DNA from: Bacteroidota bacterium
GTDB lineage: Bacteria; Bacteroidota; Bacteroidia; Sphingobacteriales; Sphingobacteriaceae
Direction of reading: 5' to 3'
Length of the DNA: 64,000 nt
Assembly: GCA_026224775.1 (NCBI GenBank)
Contig: JAMFRP010000006.1
Location: 62,001-126,000 of the forward strand
Shown here: piece after piece, positions 54,960 through 64,000 of the stretch
How the letters are laid out: the number at the start of each line of letters is the position of its first letter
How positions within the stretch are numbered: the first letter of the stretch is position 1
Notes under the pieces: generated by a model
What the model saw: the letters and a program-made list of their open reading frames with translations, nothing else
Databases searched by the model: none
What the model was told of the DNA's origin: nothing
Position numbers and translations under genes: made by a program

Positions 54960-57761
54960 ATGCTCCGAATTTTATCTTTTAGGCGTTATTACTTATTTCT
55001 CTTTTTACTTTCAGGATTTTACTCGACATCGTTTGCCCAAATAATAAAAGGGAAAATTTTTGACGCCGGTACCGGCGAACCATTAACTGGCGCTACTGTT
55101 AAAATTTATCAGGGAGATTTTAAAGCCTCAACACCAGCTAAGCTTGACGGATCTTATGCTTTTAAAGGATTGCATGCCGGAACATATAAGATAAAAGCCA
55201 ATTTTGTGGGTTATCTGGATTCAAAAGAATATGAGCTTACAGTAAAGAATACCACTGGGGATTTAACATTAAATATTTTATTACAAAATAGCAGTAGCCA
55301 GCTTAATGAAGTTACAATTACAGGGCAGGCAGGTAAACAAACAGACCGATCGGCACGTTCACTTGAGCAAAGCTCAAATTCGGTTGAAAACATCCTGTCG
55401 CAAAATACAATACAGTTGTTGCCCGATGTAACCGTGGGCGATGCCCTGCAGCGTGTGAGTGGCGTTACCATTCAACGCAGCAACACTGGTGAAGGCCGGT
55501 ATGCTATTATCAGAGGTATGGATCAGCGTTATAATACCACCCTTGTAAATGGTATTCAGATACCCAGTCCTGATGACAAATACCGTTTTGTACCTATGGA
55601 TATTTTCCCATCAGAGTTGTTGGAAAGATTGGAAGTTATCAAAACACTCACCCCATCTATGGAAGGTGATGCTATTGGCGGCACAATGAACCTGGTAATG
55701 AAAAGCGCGCCAGACCATTTCTTATTAAATGTAAATGCCGCAGCCGGTTATTCTTTTTTGTTTTCTGACAGGCCATTCAGCGCTTTCGGTCATTCTGGAA
55801 TTAATGATAAATCGCCGGCAGAGATGTATGGGAACGACTATACAGCTACCTATAAAGATTTTACAACCTCTAATTTAAATTATCATAACCTATCTGCACC
55901 GGTTAATTCACAGTACGGCTTAACCATCGGCGATCGCTTTTTAAATAATAAGTTAGGTGTTATACTATCGGCAAGTTATCAGAATTTTTATCGAGGTTCA
56001 AATTCGGATTATTTAGTCCCTAATCCGCAGCCCGTTTCAAACGGAACCACAGGTAATCTGCCTTTTTTCTCCGATGCGCTTTCAAGGCAGTATTCAACAC
56101 AAACCAGCTTAACAGGAATAAACAATAAGATTGATTATGTATTCAACAGTAAAAACAAAATATCCTTATACAATTTTTACCTGCATCAGGATGAATACCA
56201 GACAAGGATAACCGCTGATACTATTCTAGGTATTCAAAGCGCAGGCGGTGTAAAACAAGTTAATGAGGAATACAGAAGCGAAACAACAAAACAAAGTATT
56301 TACAACGGCACTTTAAAAGGCGAGCACCAATTAACCAATGCACTTCATTTAACATGGACCGGTGTTTACTCTATCGCTAAAAGAGATGTGCCGGATATGG
56401 CCACTTATACTGTAGAAAATGATTTGCATTTGAATAGCGCGGGTGCCGTTACCAAAATAGATTCTTCCGCATTATCGATGGACCGCAGATGGCAACATAA
56501 TTCAGATAAGGACCTGACAGGTTATTTGGACCTGATATATAATACACACATTGCCAACCACGATGTTGAATTTTCATTTGGTGGTTTATACAGGCACAAA
56601 ACAAGGACTGAATATGATAATGATTATAGCCTGCAACCCTCACCTATTGGCGTAATACAGCCATTTACAACTATTGATAATGCACAATTCGGGTTCTTGA
56701 ATACGAATGCCGGGATGGGCAGCATCAACACTATATCGTTAAATGATTATACAGCAACCGAAAATATAAATTCGGAATATCTACAGTTTAAATTCAACCT
56801 TCTTGAAAAATTACAGGTATTAGGAGGGCTTAGGGCCGAAAATACATGGGATAATTATAATACGACCGCGGGAATAACGGTTAATGAACGGTCAGGAACG
56901 ATTAGTTACCTGGATATACTGCCAAGCCTGCATTTTAAATATGAACTTAGTGATGATCAGAATTTGCGATTATCCTACTATGAGGCCATCAGCAGGCCGG
57001 GATTTGGGGATTTGGTACCGACTAATCAACCCGGTGAATATTTTAATCTGGAGGGGAACCCTAATTTAAAACCTACAACAGCCGATAACTATGACTTTCG
57101 ATATGAGTTATTTCCCGGCGGTGCCGACCAGTTTTTGTTAGGTGCCTTTTATAAAGATTTACAAAACCCGATTGAATATTTCACAGCAAATACCGTGGGC
57201 GCTACGCAGGTTATTCAACCTCAGAATACCAATCAGGCAATTAACTATGGCCTAGAAGCATTATTTACTAAATATTTTGGTTCGTTTGGGTTTTCTGCAA
57301 ATTATACTTATACGCATAGTAGTGTAACCACTAGCAAACGGTATTATAATGCTGATGGAACGGCATCAACAGTGCAACAAACAAGGCCATTACAAGGACA
57401 GGCAGATAATGTAGGCAATATTTCTTTTTTGTATAAAAACACCAAAATTGGACTGGATATTCAATTAGCCTATGTTTATACCGGTGAGAGAATTGCACAA
57501 GTTTCGCCTTATTATGATTTGGATTACTGGGACAGGCCAAATGGACAGTTAGATTTCTCGTTCGAGAAAACAATATTTAAGCACTTCTCCTTTTACGGAA
57601 AAGTAAATAACCTTACCAATGCTGCTAATAGTGTTTTTCTGAAATATCCATATCAGGACCTGGAACAGAAACTATCAGCCCAGGACGTAAAAAATGAAAC
57701 GCAAGTAGAAAAGGATCTTTATAAGATATCATTTTTAGGCGGTTTAAGGTATAAATTTTAA
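54960..57761 (+). CDS. TonB-dependent receptor with CarboxypepD-reg-like domain
   Basis: A 933-residue outer-membrane protein. Signal peptide, then a carboxypeptidase-regulatory-like domain (KGKIFDAGTGEPLTGATVKI near residue 29), a plug domain (VTVGDALQRVSGVTIQRSNT, YAIIRGMDQRYNTTLVNGIQ) and a long beta-barrel ending in GLRYKF. Substrate unknown. It is followed 27 bases later by a lipoprotein gene, the SusC-SusD-like ordering, but that partner is a beta-helix rather than SusD. Confidence 0.9.
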   Translation: MLRILSFRRYYLFLFLLSGFYSTSFAQIIKGKIFDAGTGEPLTGATVKIYQGDFKASTPAKLDGSYAFKGLHAGTYKIKANFVGYLDSKEYELTVKNTTGDLTLNILLQNSSSQLNEVTITGQAGKQTDRSARSLEQSSNSVENILSQNTIQLLPDVTVGDALQRVSGVTIQRSNTGEGRYAIIRGMDQRYNTTLVNGIQIPSPDDKYRFVPMDIFPSELLERLEVIKTLTPSMEGDAIGGTMNLVMKSAPDHFLLNVNAAAGYSFLFSDRPFSAFGHSGINDKSPAEMYGNDYTATYKDFTTSNLNYHNLSAPVNSQYGLTIGDRFLNNKLGVILSASYQNFYRGSNSDYLVPNPQPVSNGTTGNLPFFSDALSRQYSTQTSLTGINNKIDYVFNSKNKISLYNFYLHQDEYQTRITADTILGIQSAGGVKQVNEEYRSETTKQSIYNGTLKGEHQLTNALHLTWTGVYSIAKRDVPDMATYTVENDLHLNSAGAVTKIDSSALSMDRRWQHNSDKDLTGYLDLIYNTHIANHDVEFSFGGLYRHKTRTEYDNDYSLQPSPIGVIQPFTTIDNAQFGFLNTNAGMGSINTISLNDYTATENINSEYLQFKFNLLEKLQVLGGLRAENTWDNYNTTAGITVNERSGTISYLDILPSLHFKYELSDDQNLRLSYYEAISRPGFGDLVPTNQPGEYFNLEGNPNLKPTTADNYDFRYELFPGGADQFLLGAFYKDLQNPIEYFTANTVGATQVIQPQNTNQAINYGLEALFTKYFGSFGFSANYTYTHSSVTTSKRYYNADGTASTVQQTRPLQGQADNVGNISFLYKNTKIGLDIQLAYVYTGERIAQVSPYYDLDYWDRPNGQLDFSFEKTIFKHFSFYGKVNNLTNAANSVFLKYPYQDLEQKLSAQDVKNETQVEKDLYKISFLGGLRYKF

Positions 57762-57788
57762 TCAAGCTCCATATAATATCATCAAAAA

Positions 57789-59177
57789 ATGAAAAAAATA
57801 TTACTCCCCATTTTTTTAATTATTGTTGCCATAAGCTTTTTTGGCTGCAAAAAATGGGATACTATACATTCCAATGTGTATACATACTTACCACCGCCCG
57901 CGAGCCCCATAAGTGATGCCGCGCCTTTAAGCGGTAATATTAAAGGAACTATGTTGAGTGGTAAAACCTATATCCTGGGTGCCGATGTATATGTTTTACC
58001 AACCGATACACTGATCATTCAGCCGGGTGTAACGGTGTATGCAACTAATCAGGCAGGTATTATTGTTGAAGGTACTTTTATAAGTTTAGGTACACAGGCT
58101 AATCCTAACTGGCTCACTGTTCAGGGTATTATCAAAATTAGCACACCCGGTATAGCTCCGGCCAGCGACCCTGCTTATGCAGGTACCTGGAAAGGTATAT
58201 TGGCAACAGCCAGCTGTAAGCTAATGGTAATTAAATGGACGCATATTGAGTTTACCGGCGCGGCTTATGGGCCAACTGTAGCTGCTGCTGTGGGTTTAAC
58301 AGCCACCAATAACTACTCTGTTATCTTTCAAAATTATAACGGCTGTTTTATAATGGAGGATTCATGGTTTTATGGGTCAACTAATGATTGTGTACACATT
58401 TATAGTGGTAAAATTGATATTATGCGTAATACCTTTGAAAAAGCAGGCCCAAGTGACGGTGATTGCATTAATGTTGCTGGTGGTACGGTTGGTACAATGG
58501 CTTATAATATGTTTATTGGTACTGCCTCAAACGGACAAAGGGTTGCCAATAAAAACATACCTGTTGGCGCACCTCAAACAAACATTGTAATGTATAACTC
58601 TACTTTTGTAAACGGTGGTTTTCTGCAAATACAAGTTGGCCACGGTGGTAGCGTTTCTTTTGAACAAGGTGCAAAAGGCATGTACTATAACAATGCGGTT
58701 GTAAATTGCAAATACGGATACAGGGTTGGTGTAAACCCCACCCCGGATACTGCGAATCTTAAATACGGGAATAACTATCAGTATGCAGACTCGTTATCTG
58801 TTGCAAACCAGTTTTACCCGGTTGGCTACCTTGCCAAACCACAACCTACTGATATACCTGCGCCGTCAACATATTTACCTGCAAATTATACATTAGGCGC
58901 TACTTATAACGGTGCCCCAGTGATACAACAAAACAATCCTTTATTTGTAAATTATCCATTACCCGTAACCGGTGGAATCCCATTAGATGGTATCAGGTAC
59001 ATTGGTAATTTTAATTTTCATTTACAGGCCCAATCTCCTCTTATTGGTAAAGGGAATACTACAATTCAGCCATTAGTTGTAGTGCCGATTGATAAGGTAT
59101 ACGGCGCAACAGAAATTACACCTCCCGGGAAAGATTTGGGTTGTTACCAGGTTGATGGCACAGGCAATCAACATTAA
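57789..59177 (+). CDS. Lipoprotein with right-handed beta-helix
   Basis: A 462-residue lipoprotein. The signal ends at AISFFGCKKWD with a lipobox Cys at residue 20. Repeated short turns such as YVLPTDTLIIQPGVTVYATN, IMRNTFEKAGPSDGDCINV and VMYNSTFVNGGFLQIQVGHG fit a parallel beta-helix. It probably sits in the outer membrane and works with the TonB receptor ahead of it. Ligand unknown. A strong terminator follows. Confidence 0.82.
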   Translation: MKKILLPIFLIIVAISFFGCKKWDTIHSNVYTYLPPPASPISDAAPLSGNIKGTMLSGKTYILGADVYVLPTDTLIIQPGVTVYATNQAGIIVEGTFISLGTQANPNWLTVQGIIKISTPGIAPASDPAYAGTWKGILATASCKLMVIKWTHIEFTGAAYGPTVAAAVGLTATNNYSVIFQNYNGCFIMEDSWFYGSTNDCVHIYSGKIDIMRNTFEKAGPSDGDCINVAGGTVGTMAYNMFIGTASNGQRVANKNIPVGAPQTNIVMYNSTFVNGGFLQIQVGHGGSVSFEQGAKGMYYNNAVVNCKYGYRVGVNPTPDTANLKYGNNYQYADSLSVANQFYPVGYLAKPQPTDIPAPSTYLPANYTLGATYNGAPVIQQNNPLFVNYPLPVTGGIPLDGIRYIGNFNFHLQAQSPLIGKGNTTIQPLVVVPIDKVYGATEITPPGKDLGCYQVDGTGNQH

Positions 59178-59187
59178 CATACAGAAG

Positions 59188-59240
59188 AAAACACAAAAGC
59201 GGAATAATTGCAAATCGCTTTTATTCCGCTTTTGTGTTTT
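59188..59240 (+). terminator. Terminator of the TonB receptor/lipoprotein operon
   Basis: A perfect 20-bp inverted repeat: AAAACACAAAAGCGGAATAA at 59188-59207 and its complement at 59221-59240, around 13 bases. T-rich end (TTTTTAAG). It is 10 bases past the lipoprotein stop. Confidence 0.88.
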
Positions 59241-59312
59241 TAAGTGATGCATTTAGTTCTGTTATCCGCGATCTAAATTGCTCTTACCTGATCTTTTCCC
59301 TACCTTCATGTT

Positions 59313-60713
59313 ATGATTAATGTAACTCCAGAATTACTTCAATCTTTTGAAGCCCTGCAGGAAGTCCCACTGGAACAACTGAAATGGTTGATTGACAATA
59401 GTGAACAGCGCATATTGCCGGAAGGCGAATTTCTTTTCCAACCGGGTCAGCCTATTAATGCTACCAATATTTTTATAAATGGAAGAGTAAGCATGTACAT
59501 GATGCAAAATAACGAGATGCGGGAAATGGCAGTTTTTGAAACTCAAACCATTTCGGGATATCTGCCTTTTTCAAGAGCTAAATCATCTCCGAGCTTTGCT
59601 AAAGCATTAGAGAATACACAGTTACTTAGCTTCCCGGCAACTAAAATGCCCGAAATGATTGCAGACCATTTTGAGCTAACACAAGCCCTGGTACATGTAA
59701 TGGCTAGCCGGATCCGCGACTTTACCGCTTTGCAACAACAAAGTGAAAAAATGATGGCATTAGGTAAACTATCCGCTGGGCTGGCACATGAATTAAATAA
59801 CCCGGCATCTGCAATAGTGCGTGGCGCTGCATCCCTTAAACAGCATTTGCTAAGTGCACCTAAAACGTTTAAAGAGATTATCGAAATGAAGATGACCGTG
59901 GAGCAGGTAAACATAGTGAATGATATGCTCAGGGTTGTTTTAAACGATAAAAAACAACCCACATTAACCATGATGGAGCGCAGTGAACTGGAAGATGAAA
60001 TGATTGATTGGATGGATGCGCATGAAGTAAAGAATGCGGCTGAAATTTCAGAAAACTTTGTAGAATTTGGTTTTGAAGTAAGTGATGCTGAAGCTTTTAA
60101 GCAACATATTCCAGTTGATTATATTTCGCACATCATGAACTGGATAAACAGCAATATGGTAACCGAAAAAATGGTAACTGATATTGAAGAAGCATCGCGC
60201 CGAATTACCGACCTGGTTGGCTCTGTAAAGAATTTCACCCATATGGATCAGGGGCACGATAAGCAATATGCCGATATCCACAGCGGCATAAAAAATACAC
60301 TTACCATGCTTCATCATAAAATTCATAAAAACGATATACAAATAGTAAAGAATTTCGACACTACTCTCCCACCGGTAAAAGCTATGATAGGCGAACTTAA
60401 CCAGGTTTGGACTAACTTAATGGATAACGCGCTGGATGCCATGGAAGGAACTGCAAAAGGCATTTTAGAAATTAAAACATTAAAGGACGGTGCATTTGTA
60501 GAGGTATCGATAATTGATAATGGCCCTGGTATCCCCGAAGATTTTAAATCACAAATATTTGATCCTTTTTTTACTACCAAGGAAATTGGTAAAGGAACCG
60601 GACTTGGCCTGGATGTGGTACGCCGGATTGTAAAGCAACATCGTGGTTCGATCAAAGTACAGTCGGTACCGGGCAGAACGGCCTTTATTGTTTGTTTCCC
60701 AATTGATGGATAA
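59313..60713 (+). CDS. Histidine kinase with cNMP-binding-like input domain
   Basis: A 466-residue soluble kinase. The N-terminal cyclic-nucleotide-binding-like domain has LPEGEFLFQPGQPINATNIF near residue 35. SAGLAHELNNPASAIVRGAA has the phosphoacceptor His159, and the ATPase core has NLMDNALDAMEGTAKG, IDNGPGIPEDF and GKGTGLGLDVV. No membrane helix is seen, so it senses an internal signal. Its partner at 60735 follows 21 bases downstream. Confidence 0.9.
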   Translation: MINVTPELLQSFEALQEVPLEQLKWLIDNSEQRILPEGEFLFQPGQPINATNIFINGRVSMYMMQNNEMREMAVFETQTISGYLPFSRAKSSPSFAKALENTQLLSFPATKMPEMIADHFELTQALVHVMASRIRDFTALQQQSEKMMALGKLSAGLAHELNNPASAIVRGAASLKQHLLSAPKTFKEIIEMKMTVEQVNIVNDMLRVVLNDKKQPTLTMMERSELEDEMIDWMDAHEVKNAAEISENFVEFGFEVSDAEAFKQHIPVDYISHIMNWINSNMVTEKMVTDIEEASRRITDLVGSVKNFTHMDQGHDKQYADIHSGIKNTLTMLHHKIHKNDIQIVKNFDTTLPPVKAMIGELNQVWTNLMDNALDAMEGTAKGILEIKTLKDGAFVEVSIIDNGPGIPEDFKSQIFDPFFTTKEIGKGTGLGLDVVRRIVKQHRGSIKVQSVPGRTAFIVCFPIDG

Positions 60714-60734
60714 TATATTAACAACAAAAACTAA

Positions 60735-62399
60735 ATGAGTCTCCCTATAATATTTTGTATTGATGATGATGCCCACGTATTGCGGGCACTTACTCGCGAC
60801 ATGAAAAATAAGTATCGCGACACCTACAGAGTTTTAAGCACCACAATTATACAAGAAGCATTTGACAGCCTGCTTGAATTAAAAAACAAAGGCGAAACAG
60901 TTGCCATGTACCTATCAGATCAGCGTATGCCTGAGATGGAGGGTGTAGACTTTTTGGAGCAGGCAATAAAATATTACCCAAATGCTAAACGGGTATTACT
61001 TACTGCCTATTCAGATACCGACGCGGCTATTAAAGCTATAAACACTGTTCAGCTGGATTATTACCTGGTTAAGCCTTGGGATCCGCCCGAAGAAAAGCTT
61101 TACCCCGTAATTGATGGTTTACTGGATGATTGGTTAAGCACTTATCAGCCCGATTTTAAAGGAATAAAAGTATTGGGGTATCAATACTCAGGCTTATCGC
61201 ATGATATAAAAGATTTTCTTGCCGGTAATTTGGTACCGTATCAATGGTTTGATGTACAACTTAAAGAAAGAGCTGAAGAAAAGCTGGCACTTAATAAGCT
61301 AACCCTTAAAGATTTACCAGTTGTATTTTTTGAAGATGGCTCGCACCTGATTAAACCTACTATCGCGCAAATAGCTGATAAGATAGGCCTTAATCCAGAG
61401 CTTAAAAATGACATGTACGATGTAGTGATTATTGGTGCAGGCCCAGCAGGGCTTGCGGCAGGGGTTTATGGAGCTTCAGAAGGATTAAAAACATTGATGA
61501 TTGAACGCAGGGCACCGGGTGGACAGGCAGGCACCAGTAGCAGGATAGAAAACTACCTTGGTTTTCCTACCGGCATCAGCGGTTCGGAACTTACCCGCCG
61601 TGCCATGACACAGGCCACACGTTTAGGTACTGAGTTTCTATCCCCCCGGTCTGTAAATTCTATCTTACAAAAAGATGGCTACAAAAAGATAATGCTGGAG
61701 GATGGCAACTGTATAGATACCCGCAGTATTATTATTACTACAGGTGTTGATTACCGTAGATTAGAAACCAAGGGCATCCCCGATTTTGCCGGTGCTGGTG
61801 TTTATTACGGTGCAGCCATGACTGAGGCCACTGCCTGCAAAGATAAAGAGGTATACGTGGTTGGCGGTGGAAATTCTGCCGGGCAGGCAGCCATGTACTT
61901 ATCTAAATTTGCAAGCAAAGTATACATTTTAGTGCGTAAAACTGATTTATCTAGCACTATGTCGGCTTATCTTATTGATCAGATCAATGAAACAAGGAAT
62001 ATATTTGTACTTGGCAGAATGGAGATTGTTGAAGCAAAAGGTGATGGGCAATTACAAGAGCTTGTATTATGCAACATCGACACTAAAGAACAACAAACGT
62101 GCCCGGCATCAGCACTATATATTTTTATTGGCGCAAAGCCTTTTACCGAGTGGATACAATTAGATATTATAAAAGATGATAAGGGCTTTTTAGAAACCGG
62201 CAGAGATTTGAAAGTATATGAAGATTTTACCAAAATATGGAAAGAATCTCGCGACCCTTACTTGTTGGAAACAAGCTGTCCGGGTATTTTTGCCGCTGGC
62301 GACGTACGTTCGGGTGCTATGAATCGTGTGGCTGCAGCTGTGGGTGAAGGTTCGATGGCCATTAGTTTTGTACATAAATATTTAGCGGAGGTAAAATAA
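60735..62399 (+). CDS. Response regulator receiver fused to a thioredoxin-reductase-like FAD enzyme
   Basis: A 554-residue fusion. Residues 1-125 form a receiver with phosphoacceptor Asp62 in YLSDQRMPEMEGVDFLEQ and Lys in YYLVKPWDPP. From residue 230 comes a TrxR-like FAD/NAD(P)H domain: VVIIGAGPAGLAAGVYGASE, then GGQAGTSSRIENYLGFPTG, and EVYVVGGGNSAGQAAMYLS with the NAD(P)H site, and GIFAAGDVRSGAMNR at the end. The CxxC redox pair of TrxR is missing: the matching place near residue 356 reads YYGAAMTEATACKDK. Phosphorylation might control the enzyme. Confidence 0.88.
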   Translation: MSLPIIFCIDDDAHVLRALTRDMKNKYRDTYRVLSTTIIQEAFDSLLELKNKGETVAMYLSDQRMPEMEGVDFLEQAIKYYPNAKRVLLTAYSDTDAAIKAINTVQLDYYLVKPWDPPEEKLYPVIDGLLDDWLSTYQPDFKGIKVLGYQYSGLSHDIKDFLAGNLVPYQWFDVQLKERAEEKLALNKLTLKDLPVVFFEDGSHLIKPTIAQIADKIGLNPELKNDMYDVVIIGAGPAGLAAGVYGASEGLKTLMIERRAPGGQAGTSSRIENYLGFPTGISGSELTRRAMTQATRLGTEFLSPRSVNSILQKDGYKKIMLEDGNCIDTRSIIITTGVDYRRLETKGIPDFAGAGVYYGAAMTEATACKDKEVYVVGGGNSAGQAAMYLSKFASKVYILVRKTDLSSTMSAYLIDQINETRNIFVLGRMEIVEAKGDGQLQELVLCNIDTKEQQTCPASALYIFIGAKPFTEWIQLDIIKDDKGFLETGRDLKVYEDFTKIWKESRDPYLLETSCPGIFAAGDVRSGAMNRVAAAVGEGSMAISFVHKYLAEVK

Positions 62400-62447
62400 T
62401 TGGATAGAGATTGGTGATATTAGAACTTTTTTAGTGATTCAACAGAT

Positions 62448-62490
62448 AAGTATCGGTCGGTGTTGTTTAAACAACATCAGACCGATACTT
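62448..62490. terminator. Bidirectional terminator between converging genes
   Basis: Long hairpin AAGTATCGGTCGGTGTTG / CAACATCAGACCGATACTT, with about 10 perfect outer pairs plus inner pairing GTTGTTTAAACAAC. It overlaps the last 14 bases of the MFS gene (stop at 62477-62479). T-rich on both sides only weakly (AATTTG, CTTTTTTAG). Confidence 0.6.
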
Positions 62491-63682
62491 CAATTTGTTT
62501 CTTTCGGGTATTGATGATAAGTGCTAAAACCAAACCTGTAAAAACCATTAACATACTAAACAGAAATATATACGTCATTCCAAAATGACTTGCAACAGCA
62601 CCTACTAATGGCCCTGTTAAACCTAATGAAATATCTAAAAAGAGCCCATAGCCTCCAAGTGCTGCCCCTTTATTTGAACTTGGCACTATTTTAACAGCCT
62701 CAACTCCCAAGGCCGGAAACACCAACGAAAACCCTAATCCGGTAACACCTGCACCTATTAAAGCCACATGAGGCACATAAGCTAACCATATTATTAACAA
62801 ACCTATGGTTTCGAGGGCGATGCAGCATATTGCTATTTTCATGCCGCCATATTTATCTATTGAATTAGCAAATAAAATACGACCAACAATAAACATTGAG
62901 CTAAATACAGACAAACATAAAACCGCACTTTGCCAATGTAAATAAGCATAATACAGTGTAATAAAAGTAGAGATTGTACCAAAGCCTAAGCCGCTTAATG
63001 TTAAACAAATACCATAAGGACTTACTGCTTTTAAAACCTTCAAGAATGATTCGCCTGGTATACCCGCATTTCCTTTCAAGGGAGTTTTATTTTTAGCGTA
63101 GATAAAGCCTGCTATACCAATAAAAAAAATCAATATTCCGATACTGCCAATACCATAACCGTTATGCAATAAAATGCCTACCGGTGCACCGGCAGCAAGT
63201 GCACCATAACTGGCTATCCCATTATATGATATTGCTTTAGCCGTATTTTTATCACCAACGGCTAGTATTGCCCAATTTATAGGGCTTGCGCCAATCAATC
63301 CTTCACCAAAGCCTGTCATTAATCGTGTTATAACTAATATGATCAAGCTTAATGTTGTATGTGCCCTTAAAGCGTATACTGCAAACAATAAGATCCCACT
63401 TAAAGTGAAGCCAATCATACCTAAAACAACTGCGGGTTTAGGCCCTTTTTTATCTACAATATTCCCGGCATATCCTCTAAAAAGAAAAGTAGTAACATAT
63501 TGCAGGCTGATAACTATCCCTGCAATCATGGCATTGTAGCCGAGTTGCTGATGGATAAAAACAGGTAATACCCCAAGCGCTAAACCAATAGTAAAATAAC
63601 CTAAAAAGGTAAATACCACATAGCTTGCTATAGTGACTCCTACTTTTGATAATGAAGTATCTGTAACTGTTTGTGCCCGCAT
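62477..63682 (-). CDS. MFS transporter (YhhS/YfcJ-like)
   Basis: A 401-residue inner-membrane transporter with about 12 helices. VIISLQYVTTFLFRGYAGNI and VDKKGPKPAVVLGM near residues 57-85 are the MFS loop motif, and LGFGTISTFITLYYAYLHW is near residue 230. It resembles the YhhS/YfcJ exporter group. Substrate unknown. Its 3' end lies inside the terminator hairpin. Confidence 0.85.
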   Translation of the reverse strand: MRAQTVTDTSLSKVGVTIASYVVFTFLGYFTIGLALGVLPVFIHQQLGYNAMIAGIVISLQYVTTFLFRGYAGNIVDKKGPKPAVVLGMIGFTLSGILLFAVYALRAHTTLSLIILVITRLMTGFGEGLIGASPINWAILAVGDKNTAKAISYNGIASYGALAAGAPVGILLHNGYGIGSIGILIFFIGIAGFIYAKNKTPLKGNAGIPGESFLKVLKAVSPYGICLTLSGLGFGTISTFITLYYAYLHWQSAVLCLSVFSSMFIVGRILFANSIDKYGGMKIAICCIALETIGLLIIWLAYVPHVALIGAGVTGLGFSLVFPALGVEAVKIVPSSNKGAALGGYGLFLDISLGLTGPLVGAVASHFGMTYIFLFSMLMVFTGLVLALIINTRKKQIEVSV

Positions 63683-63862
63683 AAAGTTAAATACTATACA
63701 AAGCTACTCAGATTAGAGATTACACCATAGTGTAAAATTGACACTTTACTTTCGCTTAACATTTAACAGGAAATAAATCCTCCCCCCGGGCAATAGTGTC
63801 AACTCTGATGTTTACTTCTTATTCCTTTATATCTCGCAACTGAGTTAATTAGCTAAGCAACC
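63683..63862. other. Intergenic region at the right end
   Basis: 180 bases between the MFS start and the acetyltransferase 3' end. No gene or RNA seen. It holds GATTAGAGATTACACC (63711-63726), a word also found in other spacers of the window, and a C-rich stretch at 63781. Confidence 0.4.
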
Positions 63863-64000
63863 TTACAATTCCTTTGCCATCCAGATAGTACAGGCAAAAT
63901 GCCCCGAATTACCCAAAGCGCCAGCCAAAGGTTTAAAGCCAGCCTTTTCATAAATGCTTACTGCTTTTGCTAATTGCGGGAACGACTCGAGGTACAAATG
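63863..64000 (-). CDS. GNAT family N-acetyltransferase, C-terminal part (partial)
   Basis: A minus-strand frame entering at the window edge and ending at TAA at 63863. It encodes the last 45 residues, including LYLESFPQLAKAVSIYEKAG and FKPLAGALGNSGHF, the typical C-terminal strand of GNAT acetyltransferases. The N-terminal acetyl-CoA motif is outside the window, so the substrate class is unknown. Confidence 0.78.
   Translation of the reverse strand, partial: HLYLESFPQLAKAVSIYEKAGFKPLAGALGNSGHFACTIWMAKEL

Overview
The window looks like chromosomal DNA of a Bacteroidota bacterium, most likely family Sphingobacteriaceae (Mucilaginibacter or Pedobacter type). This rests on TAnnTTTG promoter elements, AT-rich spacers without strong Shine-Dalgarno sites, TonB receptors paired with lipoproteins, and protein family content. 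The genus is an inference. No insertion sequence, phage, plasmid or CRISPR array is visible. Genes are tightly packed in short operons.

Region by region. 1-4.1 kb: the 5' part of a biotin carboxylase gene, an FAD/Fe-S D-lactate-type dehydrogenase and a small membrane protein. 4.2-9.5 kb: sulfur amino acid synthesis. A metB-like gene is followed by a metY-metX-hom operon preceded by a consensus promoter, a SAM riboswitch and a previously unlisted 34-codon ORF ending in a Cys-rich tail, which looks like a leader peptide. 9.7-20 kb: housekeeping and salvage genes (DUF4442, GNAT, AlbA_2, MATE, HDAC-like, kynureninase, alkyladenine glycosylase, free Met-R-sulfoxide reductase, CrtA-like, Dph6-like, sirtuin). 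19.9-23.9 kb: a cobalamin-riboswitch operon with BtuB, a BtuG-like propeller lipoprotein and a DUF6580 membrane protein. 24-27.3 kb: thrS-infC-rpmI-rplT. 27.4-34 kb: mixed genes including an Atg22-like transporter, a HipA-like kinase/DUF3037 pair, an amino-acid permease and an NrtR-type regulator with an eroded Nudix box. 34-36.2 kb: an AhpD-like/DGPF/ECF42-like sigma operon.

36.4-48.7 kb is the most accessory-looking part, a redox and detoxification region. It holds OsmC, several alpha/beta hydrolases, secreted MsrA, a cytochrome b plus MsrP-like molybdoenzyme pair, a Crp/Fnr regulator, and a YceI-tautomerase-SDR-NTF2-nitronate monooxygenase-SDR operon. The osmC and yceI promoters carry the same architecture: two TGTGA-N6-TCACA boxes 37 bp apart at identical distance from the TTTG promoter motif. 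The Crp-like protein has the matching recognition-helix residues, so these promoters are probably one small regulon.

48.7-53.8 kb: two tRNA-Leu genes flank an envelope block (BtuF-like protein, sugar-phosphate transferase, KdsD, KdsA) and hscB. 53.8-64 kb: DHCW cupin, response regulator, a TonB receptor with a beta-helix lipoprotein, a cNMP-domain histidine kinase paired with a receiver/thioredoxin-reductase-like fusion, an MFS transporter and the 3' end of an acetyltransferase gene.

The best candidates for something undescribed are the riboswitch plus Cys-rich leader ORF upstream of metY, the paired Crp-box regulon, and the receiver-TrxR fusion that has lost its redox CxxC.
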